DNA of 50,751 bases, taken from positions 1 through 50,751 of the forward strand of contig NZ_JALJRA010000027.1 of NCBI RefSeq assembly GCF_022968135.1, read 5' to 3'. Shown one piece after another: positions 32,717 to 41,398 of this stretch; positions within the stretch are counted from its first letter, which is position 1, and each line of letters opens with the position of its first letter. The position numbers and the translations under genes are program-made. The notes below the pieces were generated by a model that was given only the letters and a program-made list of their open reading frames with translations, had not been told where the DNA came from and did not search any database. Origin of the DNA: Pseudorhizobium tarimense. Lineage in GTDB: Bacteria; Pseudomonadota; Alphaproteobacteria; Rhizobiales; Rhizobiaceae.

Positions 32717-33817
32717 CTACTGCGCAGCCATCGGTAGGGCCTCGAGATCATGAAACTCGGACCGGTAGGGCTTCGCCGTCGGCGGCAGTTCTCGCTTCAG
32801 GAAATATTCCTCGTCGCGCAGCTGCCTCTTCACCGCAGGCCACATTTCCTTATAAGCCGCCCAGATCGACGGATTTGGCTCCGGCAGGTCATCCTTGATC
32901 ACTTTGTGAAGACGCGGCAGCGCGTGATAGGGAACCATGGGAAACATGTGATGCTCCACATGGTAATTCATGTTCCAGTAGATGAATCGCGAGATGGGAT
33001 TCATGTAGACGGTGCGGCTGTTCAGCCTGTGATCTGTCACGTTGTCGGCAAGCCCGCCATGCTGCAGGAGGCCGGTCATCACGTGGTGCCAAGCTCCGTA
33101 GAGACGCGGCAGGCCCACCAACATCAACGGCAGGATTGATCGCGTCGCGATCGCAAGCGCGATCGTGGCAATATAGATGGCAAGCCAGATGCGCGCGATC
33201 CTGACCACCTTGTGTTGCTCCATCTCCGGCACGAACTCCTTCTCATCCTCGTCCAGCACACCGCAGGCGTTGATCACCATCGACTTCATGCCGTGCCAGG
33301 CATCGAGGATTCCGAAGAAGTTGAGGAAGATCCTGAACAGTTCGATCGGTTTCATGAAGACGATCTCGGGGTCGCGACCCACAATGATCGTATCGGTGTG
33401 ATGGCGGGTGTGGCTCCAGCGCCAGGTGACCGGATTCCGCATCATCATGAAGGATGCGATCTGGTAGACCACATCGTTCAACCAACGAGTCTTGAAGGCC
33501 GTTCCGTGGCCACACTCGTGCCAGCGGGAATCGGAGGCGGATCCGTAGAGGACACCGTAGGCGAGGAAAAACGGCGCAGACCACCAGCTCGGCCATAGCC
33601 AGACAGCGGCCCCCGCCAAAAGGACCATCGCCCCTAGCCAAAGCGCAGTGTCGCGAATGGCGGGGACATCTGTTCGCTTCATCAGGTCTTTCATCGTCTT
33701 GCGCGGAACTTCGGTGTGATACCATCCCGCGGAAGCCAGCCCCAATTCGACGGCGCGGCGGGCACTGGGGCCAAGCATACCGTAGTCGCGTTTGACGCCA
33801 AGCTGCATGTCGTTCAT
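32717..33817 (-). CDS. mocD: Di-iron fatty acid desaturase-family oxygenase (MocD-like)
   Basis: A 366-residue membrane-bound desaturase/hydroxylase-type oxygenase. The three histidine boxes are HECGH (residues 100-104), HTRHH (136-140) and HVEHH near residue 280, ligands of a di-iron centre. Hydrophobic stretches such as LWLGAMVLLAGAAVWLWP give about four membrane passes. GGAGGG precedes the ATG. As first gene of the mocDEF-like operon it would be the oxygenase that oxidatively demethylates a methoxy-inositol amine; ordinary lipid desaturation is the alternative, but the Rieske and reductase partners favour the moc role. Confidence 0.85.
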   Translation of the reverse strand: MNDMQLGVKRDYGMLGPSARRAVELGLASAGWYHTEVPRKTMKDLMKRTDVPAIRDTALWLGAMVLLAGAAVWLWPSWWSAPFFLAYGVLYGSASDSRWHECGHGTAFKTRWLNDVVYQIASFMMMRNPVTWRWSHTRHHTDTIIVGRDPEIVFMKPIELFRIFLNFFGILDAWHGMKSMVINACGVLDEDEKEFVPEMEQHKVVRIARIWLAIYIATIALAIATRSILPLMLVGLPRLYGAWHHVMTGLLQHGGLADNVTDHRLNSRTVYMNPISRFIYWNMNYHVEHHMFPMVPYHALPRLHKVIKDDLPEPNPSIWAAYKEMWPAVKRQLRDEEYFLKRELPPTAKPYRSEFHDLEALPMAAQ

Positions 33818-33958
33818 TGCGCATCCCTCCCGAGCAGGACTTTGGTAATACTAGCCGTAGTGGGAAACGGCATGTACGCGCAACGTTTCTGATTTATTTC
33901 ATATCATTCTTGATGCATTATCTCATGCAGACATGATGAAAACTATCGAAGCGTAGAC
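33818..33958. promoter_or_regulatory. Divergent mocD / LacI-regulator promoter region
   Basis: This 141-bp gap serves both directions. It contains GAAACG (33864-33869) and CGTTTC (33884-33889), an inverted repeat with a 14-base spacer, and TGCAT (33914-33918) with ATGCA (33925-33929), six-base spacer. Either could be the regulator's binding site; the second lies in an AT-rich stretch close to the regulator start. Neither has the compact central-CG form of classic LacI operators. Confidence 0.45.
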
Positions 33959-34990
33959 ATGGCATCCCGACCGACGATCCTTCACGTTGCACATGAAGCC
34001 GGTGTTTCGGTTGCCACAGTTGACCGGGTCCTAAACGGGCGGCTGAAGGTTCGGGAGGAAACAGCCCGGAAAGTTTATGATGCAGCACGCGCTATTGGCT
34101 ATCACGGTTCGGAATTGATCCGGCACCGCATGCAAGCCGACCTGCCTCCGATGACATTTGGCTTCCTGTTTCAGAAGCGCCGGCAACCGTTTTACCATGC
34201 TTTCGCCGAAGAAGTTATAAAGGCAGTCGAGACCTGCACCCAGGTTCGCGGCACCGCCGTCGTCGACTTCACCGAAGAATCATCTACCGAGGCGGTGCTC
34301 GACCAGCTGTCCCCCCTCTCCCGCCGGGCCGATGCCCTTGCCTTCGTCAGCCCCGACCATCATTCGATCACCACACGGGTCAGAGAATTGCGGGCTGAGG
34401 GCAAACCTGTGTTTTCGCTTCTGTCGGACTTCGCACAGGGCGCGCGCAACCACTATATCGGGCTCAACAACATCAAAGTCGGTCGCACTGCTGCCTGGCT
34501 CATCTCAAAGACCGCCCCGCGACCGGGCAAGGTGGCGCTCTTCGTTGGCAGCTTCCGCTGGCATGGGCATGAACTGCGGGAAACGGGGTTTAGGAGCTAC
34601 TTGCGGGAATTTGCGCCCGAGTTCGAGGTTCTCGATACCTACGTCAATCTCGACACGCGCGGCGTTACCGAAGAGGCCGCGAGCGGATTGCTCCGCCGCC
34701 AGCCGGATCTTGTCGGACTCTATGTCGCGGGCGGCGGGATGGAGGGAGCCATAAAGGCACTGCGGGAGAGCAAGGCAAAGCCACTGCCCTCCGTTGTCGT
34801 CAACGAACTTACATCAGACTCGGCTACGGCCCTGCAGGAACACCTGGTCGTGGCCGCCATCTCTACACCACTGTCCCTCCTCAGCCGCCGCCTCGTCGAC
34901 ATGTTGGTGCAGGCGACGCTGGAGAAGGAGGAGAAGACGCCGGGACAGCTATTCCTGCCGTTCGATCTGCACGTGCCCGAGAGCCTATAG
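33959..34990 (+). CDS. LacI family transcriptional regulator of the moc-like locus
   Basis: A 343-residue LacI/GalR-type regulator with the helix-turn-helix PTILHVAHEAGVSVATVDRV then LNGRLKVREETARKVYDAAR. The effector domain resembles ribose-type binding proteins, e.g. PPMTFGFLFQKRRQPFYHAF. It is divergent from mocD and in line with the MocC-like gene 119 bp downstream, so it can control both sets. The likely effector is an inositol derivative. The start has no clear ribosome binding site. Confidence 0.92.
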   Translation: MASRPTILHVAHEAGVSVATVDRVLNGRLKVREETARKVYDAARAIGYHGSELIRHRMQADLPPMTFGFLFQKRRQPFYHAFAEEVIKAVETCTQVRGTAVVDFTEESSTEAVLDQLSPLSRRADALAFVSPDHHSITTRVRELRAEGKPVFSLLSDFAQGARNHYIGLNNIKVGRTAAWLISKTAPRPGKVALFVGSFRWHGHELRETGFRSYLREFAPEFEVLDTYVNLDTRGVTEEAASGLLRRQPDLVGLYVAGGGMEGAIKALRESKAKPLPSVVVNELTSDSATALQEHLVVAAISTPLSLLSRRLVDMLVQATLEKEEKTPGQLFLPFDLHVPESL

Positions 34991-35109
34991 CTGATAGTTT
35001 TTCCATCATACAGACCCCCGACTCCCTCAGGATTGCAAGGATTGGCGGCGCGCCGATTGACGGGTGATTGCAGCCGCGCTTTATGATCCGGCAACACCGG
35101 GAGGGTCCG

Positions 35110-35949
35110 ATGACAACGAGAATGGCTGTTCCATTTGCACTGAACCATATCACTGCACCTCGCCTCACGTGTCATCAACTCATCGATCTGGCGTCGGAGC
35201 TGGATTGCGTAGGCGTGGAGTTGCGCGATGATCTCATCGACAAGAAGCTGAGCGACCACGCCTTGTTCGGTGGAGAAGACCCCGCTGCAATCGGTGCCTA
35301 TGCCCGCGAAAGAAGCGTCCGCCTCCTGGGCCTCTCCGAAATCTACGGCTTCAACAAGTGGAGCCCGGAGATGGCGGACAAGGTTCGCTCCCTCGTCGCG
35401 AAAGCAGAGAGAAGCGGGGCGGAAAGCATTAGCCTAATTCCCCGCAACGATGCACCAGTTCAGAGTCCGGGCGAACGTGCCATCGACCTCAGAACGGCAC
35501 TCGCCGCCATTCTGCCCATATTGGCTGAGGCCGGCATCCTCGCACTGATCGAGCCTTTGGGCTTCACCACATCCTCATTGAAATACAAACGCGAAGCGGT
35601 GGAAGCCATCAAAGCCGTTGGCGGCAAAAAGCATTATCGCCTCGTGCACGACACATTCCACCATCACCTCGCCGGCGAAAGCGAGTACTTCCCCGAGTAC
35701 ACTGGCATCGTGCACATCTCCGGAGTTTCGGAGCAGCAAATCTGCGTCGAACAGATGCGTGACGAGCACCGCATTCTTGTCGATGAAGAGGATCGGCTGC
35801 GCAATGTTGATCAAATCCGGGATCTGACGGCGCGAGGTTACGCCGGCCCCTTCTCGTATGAAGCTTTCTCTCCGGTCGTCCACGCCTCGGCTGAACCGGA
35901 ACAACAGCTAGGCCGGTCCTTCGCTTACCTTCGTTCAGCTCTCCATTGA
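35110..35949 (+). CDS. Sugar phosphate isomerase/epimerase family protein (MocC-like)
   Basis: A 279-residue TIM-barrel protein of the xylose isomerase-like family (IolE, MocC and relatives). GVELRDDLIDKKLSD, GLSEIYGFNKWSPEMADKVR, LALIEPLGFTTSSLKYKREA and LVHDTFHHHLAGE fall on successive strand ends; the glutamate, aspartate and histidines in these could bind a metal. ATG 35110 has GGGAGG six bases before it. MocC is one of the rhizopine catabolism proteins, so its position here strengthens the moc assignment. It could instead act on an inositol-derived keto sugar. Confidence 0.82.
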   Translation: MTTRMAVPFALNHITAPRLTCHQLIDLASELDCVGVELRDDLIDKKLSDHALFGGEDPAAIGAYARERSVRLLGLSEIYGFNKWSPEMADKVRSLVAKAERSGAESISLIPRNDAPVQSPGERAIDLRTALAAILPILAEAGILALIEPLGFTTSSLKYKREAVEAIKAVGGKKHYRLVHDTFHHHLAGESEYFPEYTGIVHISGVSEQQICVEQMRDEHRILVDEEDRLRNVDQIRDLTARGYAGPFSYEAFSPVVHASAEPEQQLGRSFAYLRSALH

Positions 35950-36049
35950 AGTGCGCGGCAACCTGCAGCTGTCCGGCTAAAGCCTGTAACAAGATGATTC
36001 CTGCTTTACGTGATCTGTGATCCACTGTGCCCATGGAAGGAGAAGCGCG

Positions 36050-36260
36050 ATGGGCAAGCCGCATCCGATGGAGTTGCGTGAGCGTGTCGTTGCGTTTGTA
36101 AAAGAGGGCAATAGTAACCGTGAGGCGGCGCGGCATTTCCGAGTTTCGCCCCGCTTCTTCAACAACATGATGATCCTTGACCGGTCACGCGGATCTCTTG
36201 CTGCTGCCCGGCAGGGACATCCGCCGGGTGGGACAAAGCTTTCGGCTCACAGTGCTTGGA
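36050..36260 (+). pseudogene. IS630-family transposase remnant
   Basis: A 5' fragment encodes MGKPHPMELRERVVAFVKEG then NREAARHFRVSPRFFNNMM and GSLAAARQGHPPGG, the helix-turn-helix start of IS630-type transposases. After about 70 residues the homology is lost; the DDE catalytic part is absent. Clear terminal inverted repeats were not found. Confidence 0.7.
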
Positions 36261-36335
36261 TGCGCACCCTTGGTGGACCCTTAGAATGGCGAGACTGGCG
36301 GCTGAGAAACTTCATCGCCCTCGCGACCTGCTCCA

Positions 36336-36698
36336 TCAGAGTATTTCACGGGTTCCGTCTGGCACGATGCGATTGTGGAAGCGGAAGCGCCGGCACGAGT
36401 TAGCTCAGGTCATCGTCAGCTTCGATCCCGGCGCGCGCACCAACTGGGACATTCATCCTCTTGGGCAGACGCTGCACGTCACCGCGGGCTCAGGGTTCAT
36501 CCAGAAGGAGGGGGAGCCGATCCAGCCAATCAACACAGGCGACTCCATTTGGATCGCTCCGGGCGAGGCACTGGCACGGGGCAAGTTCCGAGACCGGCAT
36601 GACTCATATTGCCATTCATGAGGCGATGGACGGCAGCTGAGTGGCTCGAGCCGGTCAGCGACGAACAATACTCTGCAGCACGCGTGACCGGCAGCTAA
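36336..36698 (+). pseudogene. Cupin-domain protein pseudogene
   Basis: A small cupin is spread over several frames: SEYFTGSVWHDAIVEAEAPA from 36336, then IVSFDPGARTNWDIHPLGQT and GDSIWIAPGE in another frame, then GMTHIAIHEAMDGS and WLEPVSDEQYSAARVTGS with a stop at 36696. The intact family has a metal site HxH; here the first histidine has become aspartate (NWDIH). At least three frameshifts rule out function. It lies directly after the IS630 relic, whose insertion may have started the decay. Confidence 0.7.
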
Positions 36699-36796
36699 GC
36701 GGGCGTCGTTCTGGATCACTGGCTGCTGGACATCAAAAAGCCGCTCTATGACGGCGGAAGCTTGTTTAAGCAGTTTAGACCATTCTGGAGCGGACG

Positions 36797-37000
36797 ATGA
36801 CTGACACCTTCTACTCATTCATCATCACCGGGGTAATTGCCGTCGTGGTGCTTTGGCTTGTGTTCTTCGTGGTCAGGAAGCTGATTGGCTTTGCATTGCT
36901 GGTTACTCTGGCGATTGGCGTGTGGGCGGTCTGGAACGACCCGGTCCTCCTTCAGGAGTGGGCGTACGCCTTAATGGGCTTCTTCAGCAGCTATATCTAA
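36797..37000 (+). CDS. Small two-helix membrane protein
   Basis: A 67-residue protein with two membrane segments, FIITGVIAVVVLWLVFFVV (8-26) and LIGFALLVTLAIGVWAVW (29-46), and a short amphipathic tail. GGAG precedes the ATG. No family recognised. It is not clearly linked to a neighbour. Confidence 0.55.
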   Translation: MTDTFYSFIITGVIAVVVLWLVFFVVRKLIGFALLVTLAIGVWAVWNDPVLLQEWAYALMGFFSSYI

Positions 37001-37441
37001 GGTGAGCCCGGTAAAGACGTCGCGTTCGTCTTGGTACATGCTCCAAAGAGCTTCTTTCCCGCCGCGGACGGCGGTAATGCCTCAACCCTCTTCTGCTTTG
37101 TCTTCCGTGCATTGATGACAACCGGCAGAGGCGGCCGCGGCGACTTGTTGAACTGGCAAGGTATATCGGGCGCTGGGATGCCGCTGCACGAGTCGTTGCT
37201 CGACTCGTAGCTCACGTTGACATGCTCGCCATTAGGCCCCTGGCAACGCCGGACGAGCGATCGATAGCGAGCCCATCGGTGAAGCGCCTGCCGCCATAAC
37301 CAGTGCCAGGTCTCCACTTCTTCTGCTGCCACGCCAGATACCACCGCGAAAGACCGCAACCTCTGCTTTGCAGCACCATCAAATCACCTTGAGCGTTCAC
37401 ATGGGGCTGAGAAGCGGAAGGCTTGTCGGCAACCGTTCCGG
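37001..37441. other. Stretch without a clear gene
   Basis: The best candidate is a minus-strand frame at 36997-37359 (120 residues), with HVNVSYESSNDSCSGIPAPD in its middle, but it has no ribosome binding site and uneven composition. It could be the eroded end of an exported protein gene. No RNA gene or strong hairpin was seen. Confidence 0.35.
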
Positions 37442-38290
37442 TCAGATCTTGTATGGTTCAAATACCTTGGTTGGCTGCACCAATTCGTCTTGGGCCTCTA
37501 CGATCAGCAGTTCTTTCGAAGCAGCCTCGAAAGTGCGCCGAAGCAGACCGTAGACGGAGGATCCGGCTGCACTCAGCGCCGCAGCGGCCGATCCGGTTCG
37601 CTTCAAGTGTAGGAAGAACAAGGCAGCGACAGCATCCCCCGCTCCGTTCAGCGAGACGTCAAGGCGAGGTGTCCGCAGCAGGAAACGGCCGTCTGGCCCC
37701 GAGGCGAGGAGATCGATAGAGGCTATCGGAGTCTCGTCGGTGAGAACAGAGGTCACGAGAATGATCTTCGGCCCCATGGCGTGCAGGCGGTCGCAGGCGA
37801 CCATCACATCCGCCTGCGAAACGATGGCATGGCCCGTGAGAAACTCCAGTTCAAACTGATTGGGTGTCACGATGTCGGCCGCTGGGACCACCTTCTGCCG
37901 CAGAAATTCGGGGATCCCGGGACGCACGAAGATGCCGCGCCCCACGTCGCCGATCACTGGATCACAGCAATAATCCGCGCGCGGATTTGCAGCCCGCACC
38001 CGCACCACGGCGTCTAGGATGGCAGAGCCGATTTCCGCCGAACCCATATAGCCCGAGAGCACACCGTCGCAGGCGACAAGACGCCCGCGATCCTCAATCC
38101 CCTCGACCAGCTCTCCAATCACAGCTGCATCGAAAACCTGGCCGCGCCATGCCCCATAGCCCGTGTGATTTGAAAACTGCACGGTGTGGATGGGCCAGAC
38201 CTCCACCCCCAGCCGCTGGAGTGGAAAAACGGCCGACGAATTGCCCACGTGTCCGTAGGCAACATGAGATTGGATCGACAAAATGTTCAT
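37442..38290 (-). CDS. pdxY: Pyridoxal kinase
   Basis: A 282-residue ribokinase-fold kinase that phosphorylates pyridoxal and related vitamers. The N-terminus NILSIQSHVAYGHVGNSSAV and the following FPLQRLGVEVWPIHTVQFSN are the family hallmarks. DPVIGDVGRGIFV and TPNQFELEFLTG contribute the ATP site, and SLNGAGDAVAALFFLH carries the catalytic aspartate in GAGD. ATG 38290 starts the hallmark; the longer upstream reading is spurious. It stands alone, and PLP enzymes nearby (D-transaminase, C-S lyase) would profit from its product. Confidence 0.93.
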   Translation of the reverse strand: MNILSIQSHVAYGHVGNSSAVFPLQRLGVEVWPIHTVQFSNHTGYGAWRGQVFDAAVIGELVEGIEDRGRLVACDGVLSGYMGSAEIGSAILDAVVRVRAANPRADYCCDPVIGDVGRGIFVRPGIPEFLRQKVVPAADIVTPNQFELEFLTGHAIVSQADVMVACDRLHAMGPKIILVTSVLTDETPIASIDLLASGPDGRFLLRTPRLDVSLNGAGDAVAALFFLHLKRTGSAAAALSAAGSSVYGLLRRTFEAASKELLIVEAQDELVQPTKVFEPYKI

Positions 38291-38874
38291 GGGCGACCAT
38301 ATAGCATCGGTTCGGCTCGACGGAAAACGGCTTGCCTTGCCGGCATGACTGATGAGATCTGCGTCTGCTATCCAGGTCCTGACGGTCAATCCTGCCGCCC
38401 AGCCGCCTGTGGGGGAAAAGCGGTGGGATGTCCGCTGCCGATCCTGTCTCGTAATGCTTTCCATAGCAACAGAAAATATACCATGACACCTGGACCTGAT
38501 CCTTTTTGCCGTATCACCCGCACTGATGGAGAAGCGCATGAGTATAAGCTGACCGATGCTGCCGTTAGACTTTGCCGAAGCGTGATCGCATCGGTGAAGA
38601 TTCGCTCATGAGCAAGGCGAGTCGGTGAGATCTGATTCATCGTGTGAAGAAGCCGTTTCTCGACCATGCGAAAGGGTCGGAGCGAGAAGGAGTTGTCCTA
38701 AAGGACCCGCTAGCCCCTGCCCGTCTGACCTTTACACGCGCCTTTTCGCCGGCCGATCGCAAAAGCAGGCAAATTATTCACTCCTTGGGGTCCAGACGCG
38801 ATTTCCTTTTCTCCCAAGCGGCCTAGTTTTTTGGCATCAAGGACCAAGACGTCACATCCGATAGGACAAGCTTC
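38291..38874. other. Intergenic region between pdxY and the cystine-type importer
   Basis: A 584-bp gap that must carry divergent promoters. A 42-residue plus-strand frame at 38483-38611, with GPDPFCRITRTDGEAHEYK, is the only tidy small frame, but no ribosome binding site precedes it. The last 100 bp are AT-richer and fit a promoter for the importer. Confidence 0.4.
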
Positions 38875-39660
38875 ATGACCTCCTTCACATCCTCCCTCAA
38901 AATAGTTGCTGCCGCAGTGATCCTGCATGCGTCTGCGACGATACCGGTTTTCGCAGGCGAGAACCTCGACAAGATTAAGTCCAGCGGGACAATTCGCATC
39001 GGCACCGAAGGAACTTATGCCCCTTTCACGTTTCACGATGCCTCTGGGAAGCTCGTTGGCTTTGACGTTGAGATCGGCGAAGCCGTTGCAGAAAAGCTTG
39101 GCGTCGAAGCACAATTCGTAGAAGGGAAATGGGATGGCCTTATCGCGGGACTGGATGCTAATCGTTATGACGCGGTGATCAACCAGGTTGGCATCACCGA
39201 TGCGCGCAAACAGAAGTATGCCTTTTCCGAACCCTATATCGCCTCGAAGGCAGTGCTGATCGTCCGCGAGAACAGTGAAGACATCAAGGGTTTCGCCGAC
39301 CTCAAGGGCAAGAAAGCCGCTCAATCGCTCACAAGTAACTATGGCAAGATGGCAGAAGAAGCAGGCGCCGAACTCATCGGCACGGAAGGCTTCGATCAAT
39401 CCATCCAACTGGTGCTGACCGGTCGCGCCGATGCCACCCTCAACGACAGCCTCTCTTTTCTCGATTTCAAGAAGCAGAAGCCTGATGCGCCGGTGAAGGT
39501 GGTGGCCGAGCAGGCCGAAGCGAGCTATTCGGGGATCCTTCTTCGCCAAGGGGACGATGAGCTCGTCGCAGCAGTCAACCAGGCCTTGGAAGACATCAAG
39601 GGAGACGGGACTTACCAGAAGATCTCGGAGAAGTATTTCGGCCAGGACCTCTCGAAGTAG
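38875..39660 (+). CDS. Cystine-type ABC transporter periplasmic binding protein
   Basis: A 261-residue family 3 binding protein of the FliY/TcyA type. The signal peptide spans LKIVAAAVILHASATIPVFA with cleavage after FAG or VFA. The mature part has the L-cystine-binder pattern GTIRIGTEGTYAPFTFHDAS, then GFDVEIGEAVAEKLGVEAQF and the characteristic GKWDGLIAGLDANRYDAVIN. AGGA lies eight bases before the ATG. Cystine is the likeliest ligand by resemblance; other amino acids are possible. Confidence 0.92.
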   Translation: MTSFTSSLKIVAAAVILHASATIPVFAGENLDKIKSSGTIRIGTEGTYAPFTFHDASGKLVGFDVEIGEAVAEKLGVEAQFVEGKWDGLIAGLDANRYDAVINQVGITDARKQKYAFSEPYIASKAVLIVRENSEDIKGFADLKGKKAAQSLTSNYGKMAEEAGAELIGTEGFDQSIQLVLTGRADATLNDSLSFLDFKKQKPDAPVKVVAEQAEASYSGILLRQGDDELVAAVNQALEDIKGDGTYQKISEKYFGQDLSK

Positions 39661-39687
39661 CACCGTCCCCGTTCTCGGGATAAACCC

Positions 39688-39713
39688 AAAACGTCCGGCC
39701 TGGCCGGGCGTTT
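39688..39713 (+). terminator. Attenuator-like hairpin after the binding-protein gene
   Basis: AAACGTCCGGCC (39689-39700) pairs with GGCCGGGCGTTT (39702-39713), one G-U pair, the tip opening to a small loop; CGCTTTTG follows. With this weak U-run it would terminate part of the transcripts 28 nt after the binding-protein stop and lower permease and ATPase expression. Confidence 0.65.
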
Positions 39714-39757
39714 CGCTTTTGTCGCGAACGTGAGCAGCTAGAGCTGGAAGGAACCCC

Positions 39758-40438
39758 ATGCCACACTGGCTTCAACTGATGATGGATTCGCTCCCCACGC
39801 TGTTGTGGGCCGGGCTGCGGTTTACGGTCCCGCTAACGCTCCTCTCCTTCGCCTTTGGCCTGGCGCTCGGCCTCGTCACCGCAGTAGCACGCCTTTTCGC
39901 GCCGACGCCACTGGCGATGGTCGCGCGCTTCTACGTATGGGTGATCCGTGGAACGCCGCTGCTTGTTCAGCTGTTCGTCATCTTCTACGGCCTGCCGAGC
40001 GTCGGCATCCTGCTTGACGCATTCCCTGCTGCGCTGATCGGCTTCACGCTCAATATCGGCGCCTACTCGTCGGAGATCATCCGCGCGGTCATTTCCTCGG
40101 TGCCGAAAGGACAATGGGAGGCAGCGTACTCGATCGGCATGAGTTGGCGTCAGGCGATGAGTCGTACGATCCTGCCGCAGGCGTCACGCGTAGCCGTCCC
40201 GCCTCTGTCGAACACGTTCATCTCCCTGGTCAAGGACACCTCTCTTGCCGCGGCGATCACTGTGCCGGAGCTTTTCCAGTCGGCGCAACGCATTGTCGCC
40301 ACCACGTATGAACCGCTGATCCTCTATGTTGAAGCGGCCCTCATCTACCTCGCGCTAAGCTCGGTCCTTTCCAATCTGCAAGCACGGCTGGAACGCCGCT
40401 TCTCGCGCTATGGCGGCACGCTGGAGGCGGCCCGATGA
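39758..40438 (+). CDS. Cystine-type ABC transporter permease
   Basis: A 226-residue PAAT permease. WVIRGTPLLVQLFVIFYGLP and the EAA loop QWEAAYSIGMSWRQAMSRTI followed by LPQASRVAVPPL are canonical. It is the only permease gene in this operon, so the pore is a homodimer, as known for cystine importers (YecS/TcyB). GGAAGGA precedes the ATG; its end overlaps the ATPase start as ATGA. Confidence 0.93.
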   Translation: MPHWLQLMMDSLPTLLWAGLRFTVPLTLLSFAFGLALGLVTAVARLFAPTPLAMVARFYVWVIRGTPLLVQLFVIFYGLPSVGILLDAFPAALIGFTLNIGAYSSEIIRAVISSVPKGQWEAAYSIGMSWRQAMSRTILPQASRVAVPPLSNTFISLVKDTSLAAAITVPELFQSAQRIVATTYEPLILYVEAALIYLALSSVLSNLQARLERRFSRYGGTLEAAR

Positions 40439-41193
40439 TAGAACTTTCCCATATCTCGAAAAGCTTTGGCGAAACCCTGGTGCTGGATGATGTCAGCATG
40501 GTGGTTGCCGAAGGCAGCGTCACAGCCCTCGTGGGACCCTCCGGCGGTGGAAAAAGCACGCTTCTTCGGTGCATCAACCTCCTCGAAATCCCCGACTCCG
40601 GGACGATTCGAATGGGAGATGCGCTGGTGACGCTTCACCCGGGTCAGAAGCTTAGATGGGATGCCATTCAGTCGGTCCGGCGGCAGACAGGCATGGTCTT
40701 CCAGAACTTCCAACTCTTTCCGCATCGTACCGCGCTGGAAAATGTCATGGAGGGCCTGATGACAGTGCTTCGATGGCCACGAGAGAAGGCTGCCGCGCAT
40801 GGGCGCGAGCTCTTGGCAAAGGTTGATATGGAGCACAAGGCGGATGCCTGGCCGGCCACTCTATCTGGCGGTCAGCAACAGCGTGTTGCCATCGCCCGTG
40901 CGCTCGCAATGTCGCCTCGCGTCCTCTTGTGCGATGAACCGACCTCTGCCCTCGATCCGGAGCTTGCCGCTGAAGTCGTTGATGTTCTGGGCAAACTTGC
41001 CCGCGAGGGAACAACGATGATCATCGCCACGCACGACCTGCGTCTTGCGTCGAGCGTCTCGCATGACGTCCTATTTCTAGAGGCGGGCAAGGTCATGGAG
41101 GCCGGGCCAGCGGAGCGCATCTTCCGCACCCCTGAGCACGAGCGCACGCGCCGTTTCGTCTCCTCAATCACCGCTGCTCAACAGGCGACATAA
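40435..41193 (+). CDS. Cystine-type ABC transporter ATP-binding protein
   Basis: A 252-residue PAAT ATPase. Walker A is GPSGGGKST, signature LSGGQQQRVAIARAL, Walker B VLLCDEPTSALDPEL, switch histidine in IATHDLRLA. It completes the importer with the permease and binding protein upstream. The tail after residue 240 (SITAAQQAT) is short and unremarkable. Confidence 0.95.
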   Translation: MIELSHISKSFGETLVLDDVSMVVAEGSVTALVGPSGGGKSTLLRCINLLEIPDSGTIRMGDALVTLHPGQKLRWDAIQSVRRQTGMVFQNFQLFPHRTALENVMEGLMTVLRWPREKAAAHGRELLAKVDMEHKADAWPATLSGGQQQRVAIARALAMSPRVLLCDEPTSALDPELAAEVVDVLGKLAREGTTMIIATHDLRLASSVSHDVLFLEAGKVMEAGPAERIFRTPEHERTRRFVSSITAAQQAT

Positions 41194-41345
41194 GGCCGCT
41201 TGAGGCTAGGGTCGGAAGTCCACCGTGACGTGCTCAGATCTGCAAAGCTCACTCTGCTACCTCGATCTGGCACGGCAGGAGTATAGAGAGGCCAACGTAC
41301 TTCACCCAATCTCGGACGTTGCCAAGTCAATGAGGATGAGCTTCT

Positions 41346-41365
41346 GAGGCGAGAAGGATCGCCTC
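41346..41365 (+). terminator. Hairpin between convergent genes
   Basis: GAGGCGA (41346-41352) and TCGCCTC (41359-41365) with a six-base loop, followed after 12 bases by ATTTTTC. It lies between the convergent importer operon and chemoreceptor gene and could end the importer transcript. Confidence 0.45.
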
Positions 41366-41398
41366 AAGCCTCGCGAATTTTTCAGGTAACAAGCCTGA

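Noticed and set aside
35041..35060. CGGCGCGCCG palindrome between the LacI gene and the MocC-like gene
   Set aside because: Short GC-only palindromes are expected by chance in this DNA, and no conserved extension is seen.
36997..37359. 120-codon minus-strand frame
   Set aside because: No ribosome binding site, uneven composition and no recognised family; mentioned only as a possible eroded gene.
37442..37475. tRNA T-loop-like GGTTCAAATACC
   Set aside because: It lies in the end of pdxY and no cloverleaf partner arms are present nearby.
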